A DNA stretch of 64,000 nt from Saxidomus purpurata (Eukaryota; Mollusca; Bivalvia; Venerida; Veneridae): contig JAFMSR010000002.1 in NCBI GenBank assembly GCA_022818135.1, positions 54,886,160 through 54,950,159 on the forward strand. The letters run 5' to 3'. The translations under genes and the position numbers were made by a program. Below, piece after piece: positions 1 to 11,862 of the stretch (positions are counted from its first letter, which is position 1; every line of letters begins with the position of its first letter). The notes beneath the pieces are model-generated. The model had not been told where the DNA came from. It saw nothing but the letters and a program-made list of their open reading frames with translations, and made no database searches.

Positions 1-1115
1 CATAATCATTATCGGCGAAACGCTTGAAAAGATCGTCTACATGTGTGTAAACACTGTTTTGTCTTTTATATGAGCTGAAATACTATGATGTTTTACATAA
101 ATGTTGCTCTTTATGTCTAATATATTTTAGACTATCCAATTTAGGCTTGTGAAGACATGTTTTGCTTCTAAATTTAGAAATAAAGGCCGGTAATAAATCA
201 ATATCCACCAAGTGACTGCATACATCAATCATTCAATATCAAATAAGTGAAATATTTTGTGATGGTTTTGGAATATTTCTTCATCTGCTCGGCTCAATCG
301 GGAATGAAATTTCACAAGGTGAGTTCTTGTTTCTGTGTTCTAGTTTGTGCATTAGTGAGTTGGTCAGTATGCACATAAAACCCATACAATTTGCAGAAAA
401 TTTCAAACCGAAAGTAGAAGAAAGACAGTTCTGAGTTAGTCTGTTTACAAACAAATCATACAAGCTGCATACTATCTGATGGTGGTTTCAGTCAAGTGCA
501 GCAAGAATTCACATTTTTATTTAAAGAGCTCCACCAGACTGTGTACATCATGTGTTTTAAAATAAATGAATTTTGTATCTTGAAAACTGACTGGGAGTGG
601 GTGGGGGAAGGGTGTAGTGAATTGTGGCATTGTTTAAAAATTCTGAAAAATCCAGGCTCAATTCCTGATGCAGGCATGACTTTTTTCATAGATCTATAAT
701 CCCTGATACCTGAATTATTTCCTGACAAGAGGTCAAGTTAGTGCAAGATTTTTTTTATTATAAATACATTGTATCATGTGTATTTCAGATGTGTGTGTTG
801 GAAAAAAAATTTATTCAATTTTTGGATATGAGTAGTCACTGTATCGTTAATGTTTCATACAGACTTTCTATTTGATTGCTTCTACAAGCATTATGGATAG
901 TGTACAATACTGCTGACAAAAAGCATGTCTATGGCATAGAAAATGTATACTGTATCTACTGTACCTGTAGATATATTAAAATCAAAGATTATGTGACATG
1001 AGTAATAGTTCCAAGTGCAAAATGTAAACATTTATGTGCTTCATATCTTCTGTGTTTTCAAAGTTTAAACTGTTTTCTTTGAGATAATCAGCATATTATT
1101 ACACTATTTTTTCAG
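1..1115. other. No gene recognised (AT-rich)
   Basis: AT-rich sequence without a convincing ORF, tRNA or terminal-repeat element. Short open frames at 281-463 and 496-699 have no recognisable domain. If the candidate exons at 1116-2521 are real, this could be their upstream intron or flank. Confidence 0.4.
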
Positions 1116-1198
1116 TGCAAGCTCAATGCAGCCAGGATGTTATGCTCCAGTATTGTTTTGATTATGCCAAGCAGATATTTAACCATACCCAGCTCAAG
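1116..1198 (+). CDS. Candidate internal exon, 27 codons
   Basis: A pyrimidine-rich acceptor (ATTTTTTCAG) precedes 1116 and a good donor (GTATGC) follows 1198. The 83-bp interval has one fully open frame: two bases completing an upstream codon, then 27 codons ending in phase 0. The translation contains the stretch LQYCFDYAKQIF, rich in aromatic residues, and reads like real protein. I have a weak impression of similarity to an uncharacterised, transposon-associated protein family of cnidarians and molluscs, but cannot name it. The next candidate exon (1413-1474) hits an early stop in the continuing phase, so this may be a pseudogene or transposon relic. No function is assigned. Confidence 0.3.
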
Positions 1199-1412
1199 GT
1201 ATGCATTAGAAACTGTATTATATATGTGTATAATAAGTTCAATTCAAGTGATGATTATAATGATGAATCATAATGATCTAATTCGTTATCAAATACTGAA
1301 TGTTCACTGACCTAATATTGTATGTAATTAACCTAGTGTCATTTACACAAAAGCATGTACATGCATACATTATATTACACTGTTTGATTTTTCTGTATCA
1401 ATGAACTTACAG

Positions 1413-2066
1413 GCTGACCCTCCCTAAAATTCCAAGGATGTTCCAGTGTATTAAATTGCATGATGTGACACAAGGTAAGAGACATTTCTGCATAAATTGT
1501 ACATATTTCAAGAAAATGGCTGTGACAATGTTCTATTTTGTAAACATTCCAAGATATATTTACAAAACAAAATGTAAAATTTCACTTTTCTCTAAGTAGA
1601 TGTTTTCATCTATTGTACTATGGTACTTACATATCTCAAGTATGTAGACCAACAAAAACTGATTGCACTCAGATATTGTTTGTTTATATTATTTGTTTTC
1701 ATTCTGTATATTTACAAGGTACTTTCATAATTTATTTTAAAAATGTCAAAATAATAAAGGTTCATAAACTGTTTATTATAACATGGCATGGTTGCAGGAT
1801 CCCTTTTTTATCTTTTGATTGAAAAAAAGATGTACAATGTTGAAATTTAGGAGAAAAACAAAAAAATGTAACATCTCTCATCCATTATTCATGATCATTC
1901 ATTTCCAGGACAAACTGTAACTGCTTATGGACATTTTTTACAGGAAAAAATGAAAAACTGTCATTTGACATGTAAAGTGCATGTGCAATACCTAGATCTG
2001 CAGTACAGATTTAAAGCCACATTGAAGCTAGACACACAGAAGTTTCTTCAACCTGATCTGTAGAAG
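1413..2066 (+). pseudogene. Degenerate candidate exons following 1116-1198
   Basis: Two further intervals have splice-like edges: 1413-1474 (acceptor TTACAG, donor GTAAGA) and 1909-2066 (acceptor TTTCCAG, donor GTAATC). In the phase passed on from 1116-1198, the first meets a stop after four codons. The second has in-frame stops in the frames checked. They may be non-coding exons, decayed exons or chance splice signals. Treated as relics of the same unit. Confidence 0.2.
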
Positions 2067-2377
2067 GTAATCTAAATAATTATTTATCATTTGCATTTTA
2101 ACAAAATATTACATCAGTAAAGTACCATATGTCAAGCTTACTGAGTTGACAGGGAGTAAAAGTTACACAACTCTTAATCTGAATTTGATGTTTTATATAT
2201 AATTACTCAAAGTAAAGCCAGGCTTACATTTTTGTTAACTTTTGGAGTTTGGAATATTCTGTAAAGACATATACATGTCCCAGTGCATTAAATTAAAAGT
2301 CATATATTAAAAAGTATGTCATATATAAAACCAGAAAGTGCCAATGTGGCATTCATTTAAAAAAACTTTTTTTTCAG

Positions 2378-2521
2378 GTGTATGGGAACAATGCTTACAA
2401 GATATTGCTTCACTTTACAGCAGTCTTGAAAAGAGTAGGAGTGTTCATGGAGTTGTGGATATTCTGTACCTTTCATAACCAGCCAAAGTTCTGCAAAGGA
2501 AACTTCAAACTACTGCCATGA
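2378..2521 (+). CDS. Candidate terminal exon, 47 codons plus stop
   Basis: A long polypyrimidine tract and CAG acceptor end at 2377. From 2378 one frame stays open for 47 codons and closes with TGA at 2519-2521. The peptide is hydrophobic in the middle (ELWIFCTFHNQP) and basic near the end; I recognise no domain. A canonical AATAAA lies downstream at about 3112, a possible cleavage signal. The same strand and proximity to 1116-1198 suggest one transcription unit, but a continuous reading frame cannot be shown. Equally it may be a decayed transposon exon. Confidence 0.22.
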   Translation: MYGNNAYKILLHFTAVLKRVGVFMELWIFCTFHNQPKFCKGNFKLLP

Positions 2522-3685
2522 TTTTAGAAACACATCTGTTCTAAATGACAGTGTCAGTACCAGAAATTGTATTTGTATGCAATGACTATTGTGATAAAAC
2601 TATTCAGAGTTTTCATGGCCACATATATTACATATTGTTTTCACTTTAACATGTTAAAACTGGTGTATACTTTATTGTTGCTTAGAGATGAAACAAATCA
2701 TTTTTTAAAAGTCAGGTGTAAACAAAACATAATAGACATTGAAATTTGCATTCATTTTTTGCTTCAATCTTTTCAACTGATGTCATGGAACTAAAATAGA
2801 GCAGTATTACTTGATGTAAATCCTTTTGCTATGTTATTGGTCCAAATGTAATAGATAATCATTATTGGCACATGAAAAATTGTTTATCAAGGATATTGCT
2901 AAATTTTGTGCTCAATCACTGCAATTTAAAATGAATTTAGAAGCTGTTTCTGTGGAAGACAAGCAATCTTCTCGTGTTATTTTCTTTTTTTGTTGCCATG
3001 GCAACCGTTTATACATTTAAATTTAGAAACTTAATAGTATCATTTTCTTTTGAAAATATGTAGAACAATTTGGAATACTTTTATTGCATTTGAAGATATG
3101 TTTGAAAATTAAATAAATACATATTCATTTTTTAACACTTTTTTAGACAAGGGAGGTAATTCAAACAAAGAAAAACTCAAAATTTTGATCAGCGACCTAT
3201 ACTTTTCTTCTCAAATATTGATAGCTGATAGTGAACTCCATCATCTGAAGAAGTTTAAAAGAAAAAGTTAAATATTATAAATATGTTTTTTTTTTTTTAA
3301 TGTTTTGAAACTGTCTGTTCTTAGACCTAACAAATACGGGTTCTCATCCGGGCACAATAATGTCTATTTTTGGGGTTTAATTACAAAATATAATATGAAC
3401 TTCTAAATATCTGGATAAAATAAACTCAGAATGTGATTTTAACCACAAAGAAAAAAAGAATTAGCATATCATCTTTCAAATATTGGTAATTTGCATGAAA
3501 ACTTACTTTTCCCATGTGCTTAAATAAGATAACTGTTTGCATATCACAAGGCTTTCATAAATGAATCTAGCAAAAAATAAAAGCACAGCAACATACCATT
3601 TTTTGTGATTTTTTTTGCCCATACATCCAACTTTCAAAATAACAATGTTACAAAAAAAGTTAAATATTATAAAATTTCACTTCTC
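2522..3685. other. Non-coding AT-rich stretch
   Basis: No gene or structured repeat recognised. An AATAAA hexamer at about 3112-3117 is the only signal of note. The ORF at 2567-2794 has no domain and overlaps what would be the 3' UTR of the 2378-2521 exon. Confidence 0.4.
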
Positions 3686-3689
3686 AGTT

Positions 3690-3900
3690 CAGTACATCCT
3701 TAACGGCACCTCTACGCTATATGGTTATATTGAGATGACAAAAGCGTTTTCTTACTCTTTATCATTCGGTAGCGTATGAACTTAAATATACAGATATTCT
3801 CGACAGGAATTAATACTTGAAAATTTCAAGTTGACTATTCGTTAGAACCAAGATAACTTTTTTTATCATCCAAATCTGAGAAAACCAGTAATTGTTTCTT
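3690..3900 (+). repeat. Divergent fragment of TTAA MITE family D
   Basis: Words matching the interior of the intact copy at 26123-26467 appear here in the same order: a CGGCACC block, CAAAAGCG, a GTAGCGTAT block, then ACAGATAT and GACAGGAATT. Both ends are lost or unrecognisable, so this is an old fragment. It holds no coding potential. Confidence 0.5.
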
Positions 3901-4130
3901 TTCAAAACTATTTCCAACAATTATGTCGAAATATATATAATAATTTAGAATTGGTTTGACATACCCGGTAAATATCTTATCTCATATGTTATATTAAGGA
4001 TTTTTGTGTGTGTGAATTTCGCTTCCATTTAATTAAAAAAACTTCGCAATTACTTTCACCGTAATGACGTTGTATACGCTTTGAAATGATTTTTTATATT
4101 AAAGGGTCAATAAATCATGCAAAGAAAGAT

Positions 4131-4405
4131 GTTAAAGAGGCACTCCCTTCATCAAGCAGATTATATTCTAGAAACATAGATTATGTGTTCAATGAACGTA
4201 AAATTATATATAAATATAATTTCAAAGAATAATCTATTAAGACAAATGCCTCAATTTACCACAATTAATCAATATAGAGCCTTTTTGTAATAAATCGCAT
4301 CCACCCATTAATTGTACAACAACAACTCTACATAGCAGTATATTTCACACCGCTTATTTTATCGATCATGACCGGAAATGCATAGCTGAACTTGTAGGTT
4401 TAAAA
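4131..4405 (+). repeat. MITE family B, 3'-truncated copy
   Basis: Starts with a TTAAAGAGGCACTCCC-type end and follows the family B consensus (ATTATATTCT, ATAGATTATGTG, CAATGAACGTAAA, AATAAATCGCATCCACCC). It breaks off inside the region that reads AACTTTTAGGTTAAG in complete copies. The break coincides exactly with the homopolymer block at 4400-4679, so the truncation may be an assembly effect and not biology. Confidence 0.75.
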
Positions 4406-4437
4406 AAATAAAAAAAAAAAAATTTTAAAAAAAAAAA

Positions 4438-4513
<76 letters not shown>

Positions 4514-4565
4514 AATTTTTATTAATTATTTTTTTTTTTTTTTTTTTTTTATAAAAGGGGGTTTT

Positions 4566-4609
<44 letters not shown>

Positions 4610-4614
4610 TTTTT

Positions 4615-4650
<36 letters not shown>

Positions 4651-4679
4651 TTAAATATTTTTTTTTTTTAATAAATTTT
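4400..4679. other. A/T homopolymer smear, probable assembly artefact
   Basis: About 280 bp made almost only of runs of A and T up to ~50 long, with no higher-order structure. It sits at the broken edge of a MITE copy, as the second smear at 8199-8567 does. Low-coverage long-read consensus over a simple-sequence tract is the likely explanation. Confidence 0.6.
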
Positions 4680-4680
4680 T

Positions 4681-5410
4681 ACGACCATTTTGTCATAAGC
4701 AATGCAATTTAAAAGTTTGATAAACTAGAACTAGAACTATCACTGAAGATGATGAATACCCCCCCCCCCCCCGAACACACTGACACAGTATTGTAAATTT
4801 ATGTAATATTTGATGCTTTGATTATTGGACCTGCACAACTTAAGGCTTCTATGAAGTATAACTAAATTTTGCAAGCGGGTTTCGAATTTAAAAGCGCACA
4901 AGATTTCACTATCTCGAGACCCTGTGACCTTTGATCTAGCGACCCGAAACATGGATCATGCACAACTAGGCATAGTGCTTAACACTTCTATGAAGTATCA
5001 TTAATTCTGACCAGGGCATTTGGAGATTTAGCGTCCACAAGATTTTACCATGTCGAGCCGCTGTGACCTCGACCTTTGACCTAGAGACATGAAACCTAAA
5101 CCTTGCACAACTAGGCATTGTACTTATCACTTGTGTGAAGTATCAATAAGTTCTGACCAGGGATTTTGGAGATTTAGCGTCTACAAGATTTTACCATCTC
5201 GAGCAATTGTGACCTTGACCTTTCATCTAGAGACCCGAAACATAGACCATGCACAACTAAGCATTGTACTTATCATTTGTGTGAAGTATCATTGAATTCT
5301 GACCAGGGGTATTGGAGATCTAGTGTTCACAAGATTCCGTCTACAGACGGACGGACGGACAGACAAGCTGAATCCAGTATACCTCCCTAACACTTTGTGT
5401 TCGGGTGTAT
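4681..5410 (-). repeat. Hairpin-capped ~146-bp tandem array (pearl-like)
   Basis: Three to four units share the words GCACAACTAGGCAT, GTGAAGTATC, TTCTGACCAGG and TGACCTTGACCTTT. The CACAACT anchors lie at about 4834, 4961, 5106 and 5252, giving spacings of 127, 145 and 146 bp. The + right end carries a GACGGACGGACGG run followed by a hairpin (TATACC ... GGGTGTAT), so the element reads on the - strand. A matching ATACCCC end lies near 4756. It has the same architecture as 57257-58200 in the opposite orientation. Association with Helentron/pearl elements is inference. The sequence left of 4756 (TCATAAGCAATGCAA) recurs at about 5555. Confidence 0.7.
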
Positions 5411-6015
5411 AATAAATCTTAAGAAATGGTGAAATTATAGCCAAGTTTAAGTTTTTGTGACAAAAATTAAGTCATAAAATAAGCTTAGTACAGAAAAGGG
5501 CATACATATGTCAAATATGACATTGAAATACTAAATGTGGTGGGATCACGACCCTTGTGTCATAAGCAATGCAATTTAAAAGTTTGAGGAAGAAATCTTA
5601 AGAAGTTATAGCTAACGTTAAGTATTTTTGACAAAAAGTGAAACGAGAGTCCGTTATAAGTGACGAATGCCCCCGAAAGAGGTGTCTCACAGTCTTTGTC
5701 CTCTCCCTGTGCTCGACAATTTTGCCATGTAATTTTAAAATCCTTCCATGCATGACAGAGTTACCATGCATACAGTATTCCATTACTTGTAAACACTAAG
5801 TGTGACCTTGACCTTTTAGGAAAGGACGTGGGTCTTGCACATAACACGTCGTATTGATGTGATAAACATGAATTTTGTGTCAATTTTTTTTTTAACACAA
5901 AGTTAAGAGTCCGGACACGATTGTGTGCAAATATAAAGGATTCTAATACTTTCGATCTCCTAGTGTGACCTTGACATTTAAGGTAAGGACATGGGGTCTT
6001 GCATGCAACAAGTCG
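5411..6015 (-). repeat. Dispersed repeat family E fragment
   Basis: Matches 26905-27262 in reverse orientation. Both contain a CATTCGTCACTTA block, a pair of ~150-bp modules around CATGCATGGAAGGATTTTAAAAT, and AGGTCAAGGTC. Two short modules (TCTTAAGAA ... GACAAAAA) at 5418 and 5594 show internal tandem structure. No coding capacity. Probably another member of the tandem-array class of elements. Confidence 0.6.
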
Positions 6016-6019
6016 TCTT

Positions 6020-6508
6020 GGAATTTTCCTTTGAAGTAAAATTTTCTTAAAGCTGTATCTTTTCCCTCTTAAATTCGTTTAAATTAGTTTGATGTTATTC
6101 AAATTTGAAAGAAATGGAAGAGTTTAAAATTATGGTTCATTTTACACGAAGGTCGGACGCTGCATCAAATCTATTCTGTTCATATTTGACAAACACCTGA
6201 CATTGCCATCTATTTGTTTCATTTTATTTGGAAACAGTTAAGGTTACACCAATCGTTTCTTCACTTGAAACCGATTTATAAAGGATGGAGGCACAGGTGG
6301 AAGTAACATGCCTTTGACATTTTTCATAATTATTTTTTTGTTCATAACTCTTTACCATACACACCACACACGCTATATGAAAACAACTATGTCGCTCCGA
6401 AAAACTCTTCCATTTCTTTCAAATTTGATTTACACCAAACAAATTTTGACGAATATAAGAGGGAAAAGATAGAGCTTTAAGAAAAAGTTATCTTCAAATG
6501 AAAATTCC
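6020..6508. mobile_element. Foldback element with ~105-bp inverted arms
   Basis: The left arm (6020-6124) and right arm (about 6406-6508) are near-identical inverted repeats. Both begin GGAATTTTC(C/A)TTTGAAG and share TCTTTTCCCTCTTA and CAAATTTGAAAGAAATGG. The ~280-bp loop has no ORF. It is inserted in family E sequence. This is the structure of a foldback or long-TIR MITE; the superfamily cannot be assigned because no clear target duplication is visible. Confidence 0.75.
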
Positions 6509-7933
6509 AAAAATGTCACACATTGGATTTTATCAAATTCTCCACTTCGAAACGAAACTGCGAAAAGCGAAAAGCAACCACCAAAACATGAAACATATGT
6601 TGTTTAGACTACAACTCATGTCGTAGATCGTACTGTTACTCCAATTAGTTAGATGCTACAGCGAATGTTTCAGTAAAAATCCTTAGACGTTCAGATATAA
6701 TTACTTTGTTATAATTAAGAAGAAAGCCCACACATTTTACCATAAGTAGCGACAATCAAACTGAAGGCAAATATTGGTCTATTTTGTTTGCCAACACAAT
6801 ACGTGATTAATTACGGGCACACTGCGAGTCAGTTATCGTTCATAAATCAAATTTAAAGGAATATACTGTTGCGCCTCCCTTGCAATAAATGCCATAAAAA
6901 TTTGATATATGAACTAATTATTTTAAATTTTCCTATTATTTTATTTGCAAAAATAAATTGTATCGCAGTGACACCTTTAACAAAATAACAAAACATACCG
7001 GTTTGTCTTTAAATGTGTTTTCCCTTTAAACAATGCAAGCAGAATATCAGAGCGGAGGGATAACCTAAGATCAGCATTGCTCGTATAACTCAACTTAAAT
7101 AAAATGCTCATGGTAATAAAAATTATTAAATAAAAACAATACATGTAACTAGTAATGTGTAGGGGCACGATTTTCGTCAAAAAAATATATGGGAACTTTA
7201 AGGAATAAAACAATCTCTTCTTGCAATACAATAATTAGAACTTTTTTTCCTTTGCATTTTGAATGCATGCACCGTCGATCGGTGAAAACAAGACGTAAAC
7301 AACGTAAACAAAACATATTTCTGCATGCCTACTCTCGTCGTAACATATTTAATTATTTATACAGGAAAATGACCAAAACATCGCTGTAGATGTATTGGTA
7401 AAGAGGTCAGGAGGCCAAAGTCATTGTCACTGTCATATTCAGTTTAGAAACGGTTTCCGGTCGATATCTCAATAATATCTTAGCATCAAACTTTGTATAA
7501 ATACTAAACACCTTGCTCATGACCCTTAGATGACCCAAGTAACTTTTAGTTATAACTTTGTCACTGAGTATAAATCAGTTAAATGTGTATTTTCTCTAAA
7601 TTATGATAGTCACTTCCAAAGGTAATATAACGTCAAGTTTGCATAATCAATATCAATATCAATACCTTGTGTTTTGTTGTGAACGAATTATCGAAAAACT
7701 TTTATTAAATATATATCCCTTCTTTACGTCCTCATATGATATAATGCTTCGGTACGAAAATGAAACCTTAGAAACACTGTAATTTGAAGCTGCTGAAGTA
7801 CCATAAATGACTTTTCACGATCCATTTCAATACAAATTATAACAAGAGATAGGATGGGGGTGTCTCTAAGACATACGAAATATTGAAGAATAAACTTGAT
7901 GCACAAAGGGAAAAATCAACTATTACCGGTACA
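6509..7933. other. No gene recognised
   Basis: AT-rich DNA. ORFs at 6977-7231 (-), 7189-7389 (+) and 7724-7906 (-) have no recognisable domain and no splice support. No terminal-repeat element found. Confidence 0.4.
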
Positions 7934-8197
7934 TTAAAGGGAAATACTCTTCATCTAGCCGACTATATTCTCGAAACATAGATTATGTGTTCAATGAACG
8001 TAAAATGATAAATAAGTACAATTTCAAAGAATATCCTATAGCGTAAAATGCCTCATTTTACCACAACATTAATATAGAGGCCTTCTGTAATAAATCGCAT
8101 CCAACGATTAAATGGACATACCCTACATCTAGCCGATTATATTCTCGACTATAGCCGATTATATTCTCGAATATAGATTATGTGTCCTGGGGTGAAG

Positions 8198-8567
<370 letters not shown>

Positions 8568-8708
8568 ATACATGTCAATGAACGTAAAATGATAAATAAA
8601 TACAATTTCAAAGAAGACCCTATGACGAAAAATGCCTCATTTTTTCACAATTAATCAATATAGAGGCCTTCTATTTTAACCCGCATCCACCCATTAAGTG
8701 TACAACAC

Positions 8709-8893
8709 CAAAAAAACAAAAATAATATCAAACAGGGAATGCCACGTACCAAAAACGCAGCCTCCCCAAAACGAACCCCACAGCACCCAGAAGTGCACAC
8801 CACCAACACACACACACACACGCACACGCACACACACACGACACACACAATCATGTACACACAACCTACATATACACCACCCATACACACACC
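8709..8893 (-). mobile_element. Family R retroelement, 5'-truncated 3' end
   Basis: Reads on the - strand as the family R 3' terminus: a (GT)n-rich tract, GTGTGCACTTCTGGGTGC, a GTTTTGGGGAGG block, GTACGTGGCATTCCC, then the shared end TTGATATTATTTTTG plus a T-run. It is inserted in MITE B; the MITE sequence stops at GTACAAC and resumes at AACTCTTAATAG. So this insertion is younger than the MITE copy. Confidence 0.9.
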
Positions 8894-9109
8894 AACTCTT
8901 AATAGATAATTGAATGGTTTACGGTACTTTTGCATAGCTGGAACCTTTAGGTTTAGATATAATACTTCCAAAGATTCTATTATCTATGTTTTGGAGGCTA
9001 TTTAGTTTGACATCAGTTATAGGAAATGTCCCTTTAATTGTACAACAACTCTACATATGTAGATTATTGAATTGTTTACGGTACTGCAGCATATTTTAAA
9101 CTCGCTCTC

Positions 9110-10470
9110 AGATTTTAATGAAAAGTTCAGTTCCTGAGCGCCGACTAATAAACATCGTTTCGAGGAAAGTTATCGATATGCAGTCTATCTTTAGATCGGC
9201 GATCAAAATATTTCATTCACCGCGCTTTCATTCATAAACTAGGATGAACCAAAGCGCTGAAAGTGCTGACACCACGGAGTTCACTGCAAAATTTTCTCTT
9301 ACAGACAAAGAGTGATCCTTTGTGTCAATACTTCGCTAACAGTACTTGATATTGGTTACAATCCGTTTATTTTAATCAGAGACCTACAATTCATTAATTA
9401 CACATCATGTTGCGTTTGTTTTGAATTATTTCAAAATACATAGTTATGCTCGAGACTTTTTGACGAAGTAAAATGCAATGCTTTTAAATTGTATATAACC
9501 AGCTTTGTTTATGACACATCCTTAAGGAATACGTAACACGACCTACTCAGCTTCCCCTATTATTTCACGAACTTTTCATGAAACCTGAAAATTAAGTAAG
9601 GGACATATGCTACAAAAAAAACAAAAATAATATAATACTGGTCATTTTTTGATAATGATGTCTGACCAGATCCGCCTCCGTGGTCGACTTGAAATCATTG
9701 TTACCTCCGACCATGTCTCTTTACGTGGGGAAGTTGGCAGTGACTTGCGGAGATTCGGAGCCTAGTACTGGTTCTGTATAGGACGATGTTACGTAAACTG
9801 CCCGCCTATTAATCTGACCAAATACTTTTGAAGTGGACGTTAAACTCAACAACAATGTCCGACCAGAAATCATAAAAGAAAGCAAATGCAGCATTTTTTC
9901 TCTAGTGTACGTCATGGCACCTAAATTATCAGTGTCAAACACTGTTTGTTAACAATAAAAGTATACTAAAGGTATGTTAATAAAATTATATTTCACCACC
10001 TTATTTGAAAAATTTGTAGTAACTTCAATTTATTTACTTGCCAGATCGTCATTTAACAAGAAATGTCTACTTCGTACATGCAGTTAAACATGGCATCTCA
10101 AATATATTTGGAAAACCGGGATATGGGACCAAAAAGTAAGGAAAGTTTCACTTTGGTTATGGAATATCGAGATTATCTCAAACGTATGAACAACTTTTGG
10201 TGTATTGTTTCGAAATTTTATGCAACGGGTTTTCTCAACACTTCTACTGGTAACTTCATTCCCCTATTTTTGAAAGTTCTTCATTAAAAAAACTTAAAGA
10301 AAATTAACAGAACTCAAACACACATTTTTGTGGATATTTCATAACCCAACCACCTCGGAAATTCGCACCCCATAGTTTCCTTTCATCACATTTTGTGGTG
10401 GTAGTGAGAATTAATCACCCGCGTAAGTAGTCTATTAGCCCTACACTTTAGTTGTATCGTATATTAGGGC
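9110..10470 (+). repeat. Dispersed repeat family C, copy 1
   Basis: Parallels 18540-19560 over most of its length. Shared landmarks are GACAAAGAGTGATC, CTTCGCTAACAGTACTTGAT, GAGACTTTTTGACGAAGTAAAAT, CAGCTTTGTTTATGA, GAGCCTAGTACTGG and GAAGTGGACGTTAAACTC. The left edge (9140-9240) carries the GATCGGCGATC / CATCGTTTCGAGG module seen at 10891 and 20950. No intact ORF and no clear termini; probably several old elements side by side. Confidence 0.6.
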
Positions 10471-10709
10471 TTTATCGTTGGTATTGGTTTCCCATATGTT
10501 ATTTTAGGTTTCGGATGATAGTGCAAGATACAGAAAGCGTCCCAAATACCGAGACACCCCTGGTTCTTACACATGCCAGGTGTATAGCACCCACATAAGG
10601 GACTTCGGTTTTTAAGTCTATTAGTAATTTTAGTTGGTCAGCCCCGGGGATCGAAATTATGTATCTCCCCGAAGTCTCGTGCTCTACCGATTGAGCTAAC
10701 CCGGCTGAC
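10471..10709 (-). repeat. tRNA-derived SINE
   Basis: On the - strand the element begins at about 10709 with GTCAGCCGGGTTAGCTCAAT. TTAGCTCAATCGGTAGAGC is a good RNA polymerase III A box, and TTTCGATCCCCGGGG a recognisable B box. The head looks like a tRNA with an intact ~70-bp layout. The body ends with GTGCTATACACC, GGCATGTG and CTGTATCTTGCAC, which recurs without the tRNA head at 45665-45870. It is a SINE, not a functional tRNA gene, because the acceptor stem ends do not pair cleanly and the body continues. Confidence 0.85.
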
Positions 10710-10869
10710 ACACTTTAAATTGTGACCTGTATTTCTTGAGTTTACTGCAAGAAATCCTTTAAAATAGCTCAATATCAAACCCAGTCTTATGGTTAGAACC
10801 TACATGTATATTTTTAAGTTTAAAGGCTTCACAAAATATTTATTGTTCTTTTAACCATTTTGACCTACC

Positions 10870-11455
10870 TTTGTTATGAATGGTAGCGCGGTGATCGCCG
10901 ATCTAAAGATAGACTGCATATTGATAACTTTCATTGAAACGATGTTTATGCATACATGTATACGCAATTTATCTTTTTGAAAAAGGTATTTCTTGTTATT
11001 ACTAGCTGATAGTCGCCGATATGTAAACGCTTCAACTGTATACACTGTCGGATCAGTGTACGTGAAAATGTGGGGCGCGAACTGCCGATGTGGTGCGGCT
11101 GTGAAAATCAACAAAAATGTGAGTTTGAATTCTGTAAAATTTCCTTAAGTTGTTTTTAATGAAATACTTTCAAAAATCGGCTGAAACTTTTAGGTTAAGT
11201 CATTATACTTCCACAGATCCTATTATTTATTTTTTGGAGGTTAAATATTACGTTTGGCATCAGTTATAGGGTATGACTCCTTTTCAGAAAAAATGCTGCA
11301 TTTGCTTTCTTTTATGATTTTTGATCGGATATCGTTGTTGTAGGAGTTTAACGTCCACTTCAAAAGTATTTGGTCCGTTTAACGGGCAGGCAGTTTACGT
11401 AACATCGTCCTAGAAAGAACCAGTACTAGGCTCCAACTCTTCGCAAGACACTGCC
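10870..11455 (-). repeat. Dispersed repeat family C, copy 2, with MITE B 3' end inside
   Basis: Reverse orientation relative to 9110-10470 for most modules: a GATCGCCGATCTAAAG block at 10891, AACGATGTTTATGC at 10939, GTTTAACGTCC at 11345. It embeds a MITE B 3' portion at about 11170-11275 (AACTTTTAGGTTAAG ... CAGTTATAGGGTATG). The stretch 10930-10990 is continuous where the family C copy at 20820 is interrupted by the family R element, so it serves as a paralogous unoccupied site. Confidence 0.65.
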
Positions 11456-11831
11456 AAGAGGCACTCCCTACATCTAGCAGATTATATTCTCGAAACATAG
11501 ATTATGTGTTCAATGAACGTAAAATGATAAATAAATACAATTTCAAAGAAGAACCTATGGCGAAAAATGGCTCATTTTATCACAATTAACGAATATTGAG
11601 GCTTTCTGTAATAAATCGCATTCCACCCAATTATTGTACAACAACAACTCTACATAGGTTATTGAATGGTTTACGGTACTGCAGTATATTTTAAATCGCT
11701 AATTTTATCGATAATGACTGGGAATGCATAGCTAAAACTTTCAGGTTAAGTTATAATACTTCCAAAGATTCTATTATTTATGTGTTTGAGGTTATTTAGT
11801 TTGACATCAGTTATAGGGTATGTCCCTTTAA
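11456..11831 (+). repeat. MITE family B, complete copy
   Basis: A ~375-bp element. The left end reads GAGGCACTCCCTACATCTAG and the right end CAGTTATAGGGTATGTCCCTTTAA. The ends are imperfect inverted repeats (TTAAAGGGGCA..CCCTA against TAGGGTATGTCCCTTTAA) and carry TTAA on the outside. The interior has no ORF. TTAA specificity suggests a piggyBac- or Kolobok-mobilised MITE (inference). It ends only 31 bp from the splice donor of the GPCR exon. Confidence 0.85.
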
Positions 11832-11862
11832 CGATTAACGAATAACTGTTAAAAATACTTAC

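Noticed and set aside
9613..9632. Possible 20-bp family R tail (A-run, CAAAAATAATAT)
   Set aside because: The match ends before the diagnostic CAAACAGGG, and the parallel family C copy at 18975 is AT-rich here too; divergence explains it.
10640..10709. Possible functional tRNA gene on the - strand
   Set aside because: A and B boxes are good, but the body continues into a SINE and a headless copy occurs at 45665; the stem ends do not pair well.
9110..11455. A single giant inverted repeat made of family C copies 1 and 2
   Set aside because: Modules are inverted but their order does not mirror, so it is separate or rearranged copies and not one palindrome.
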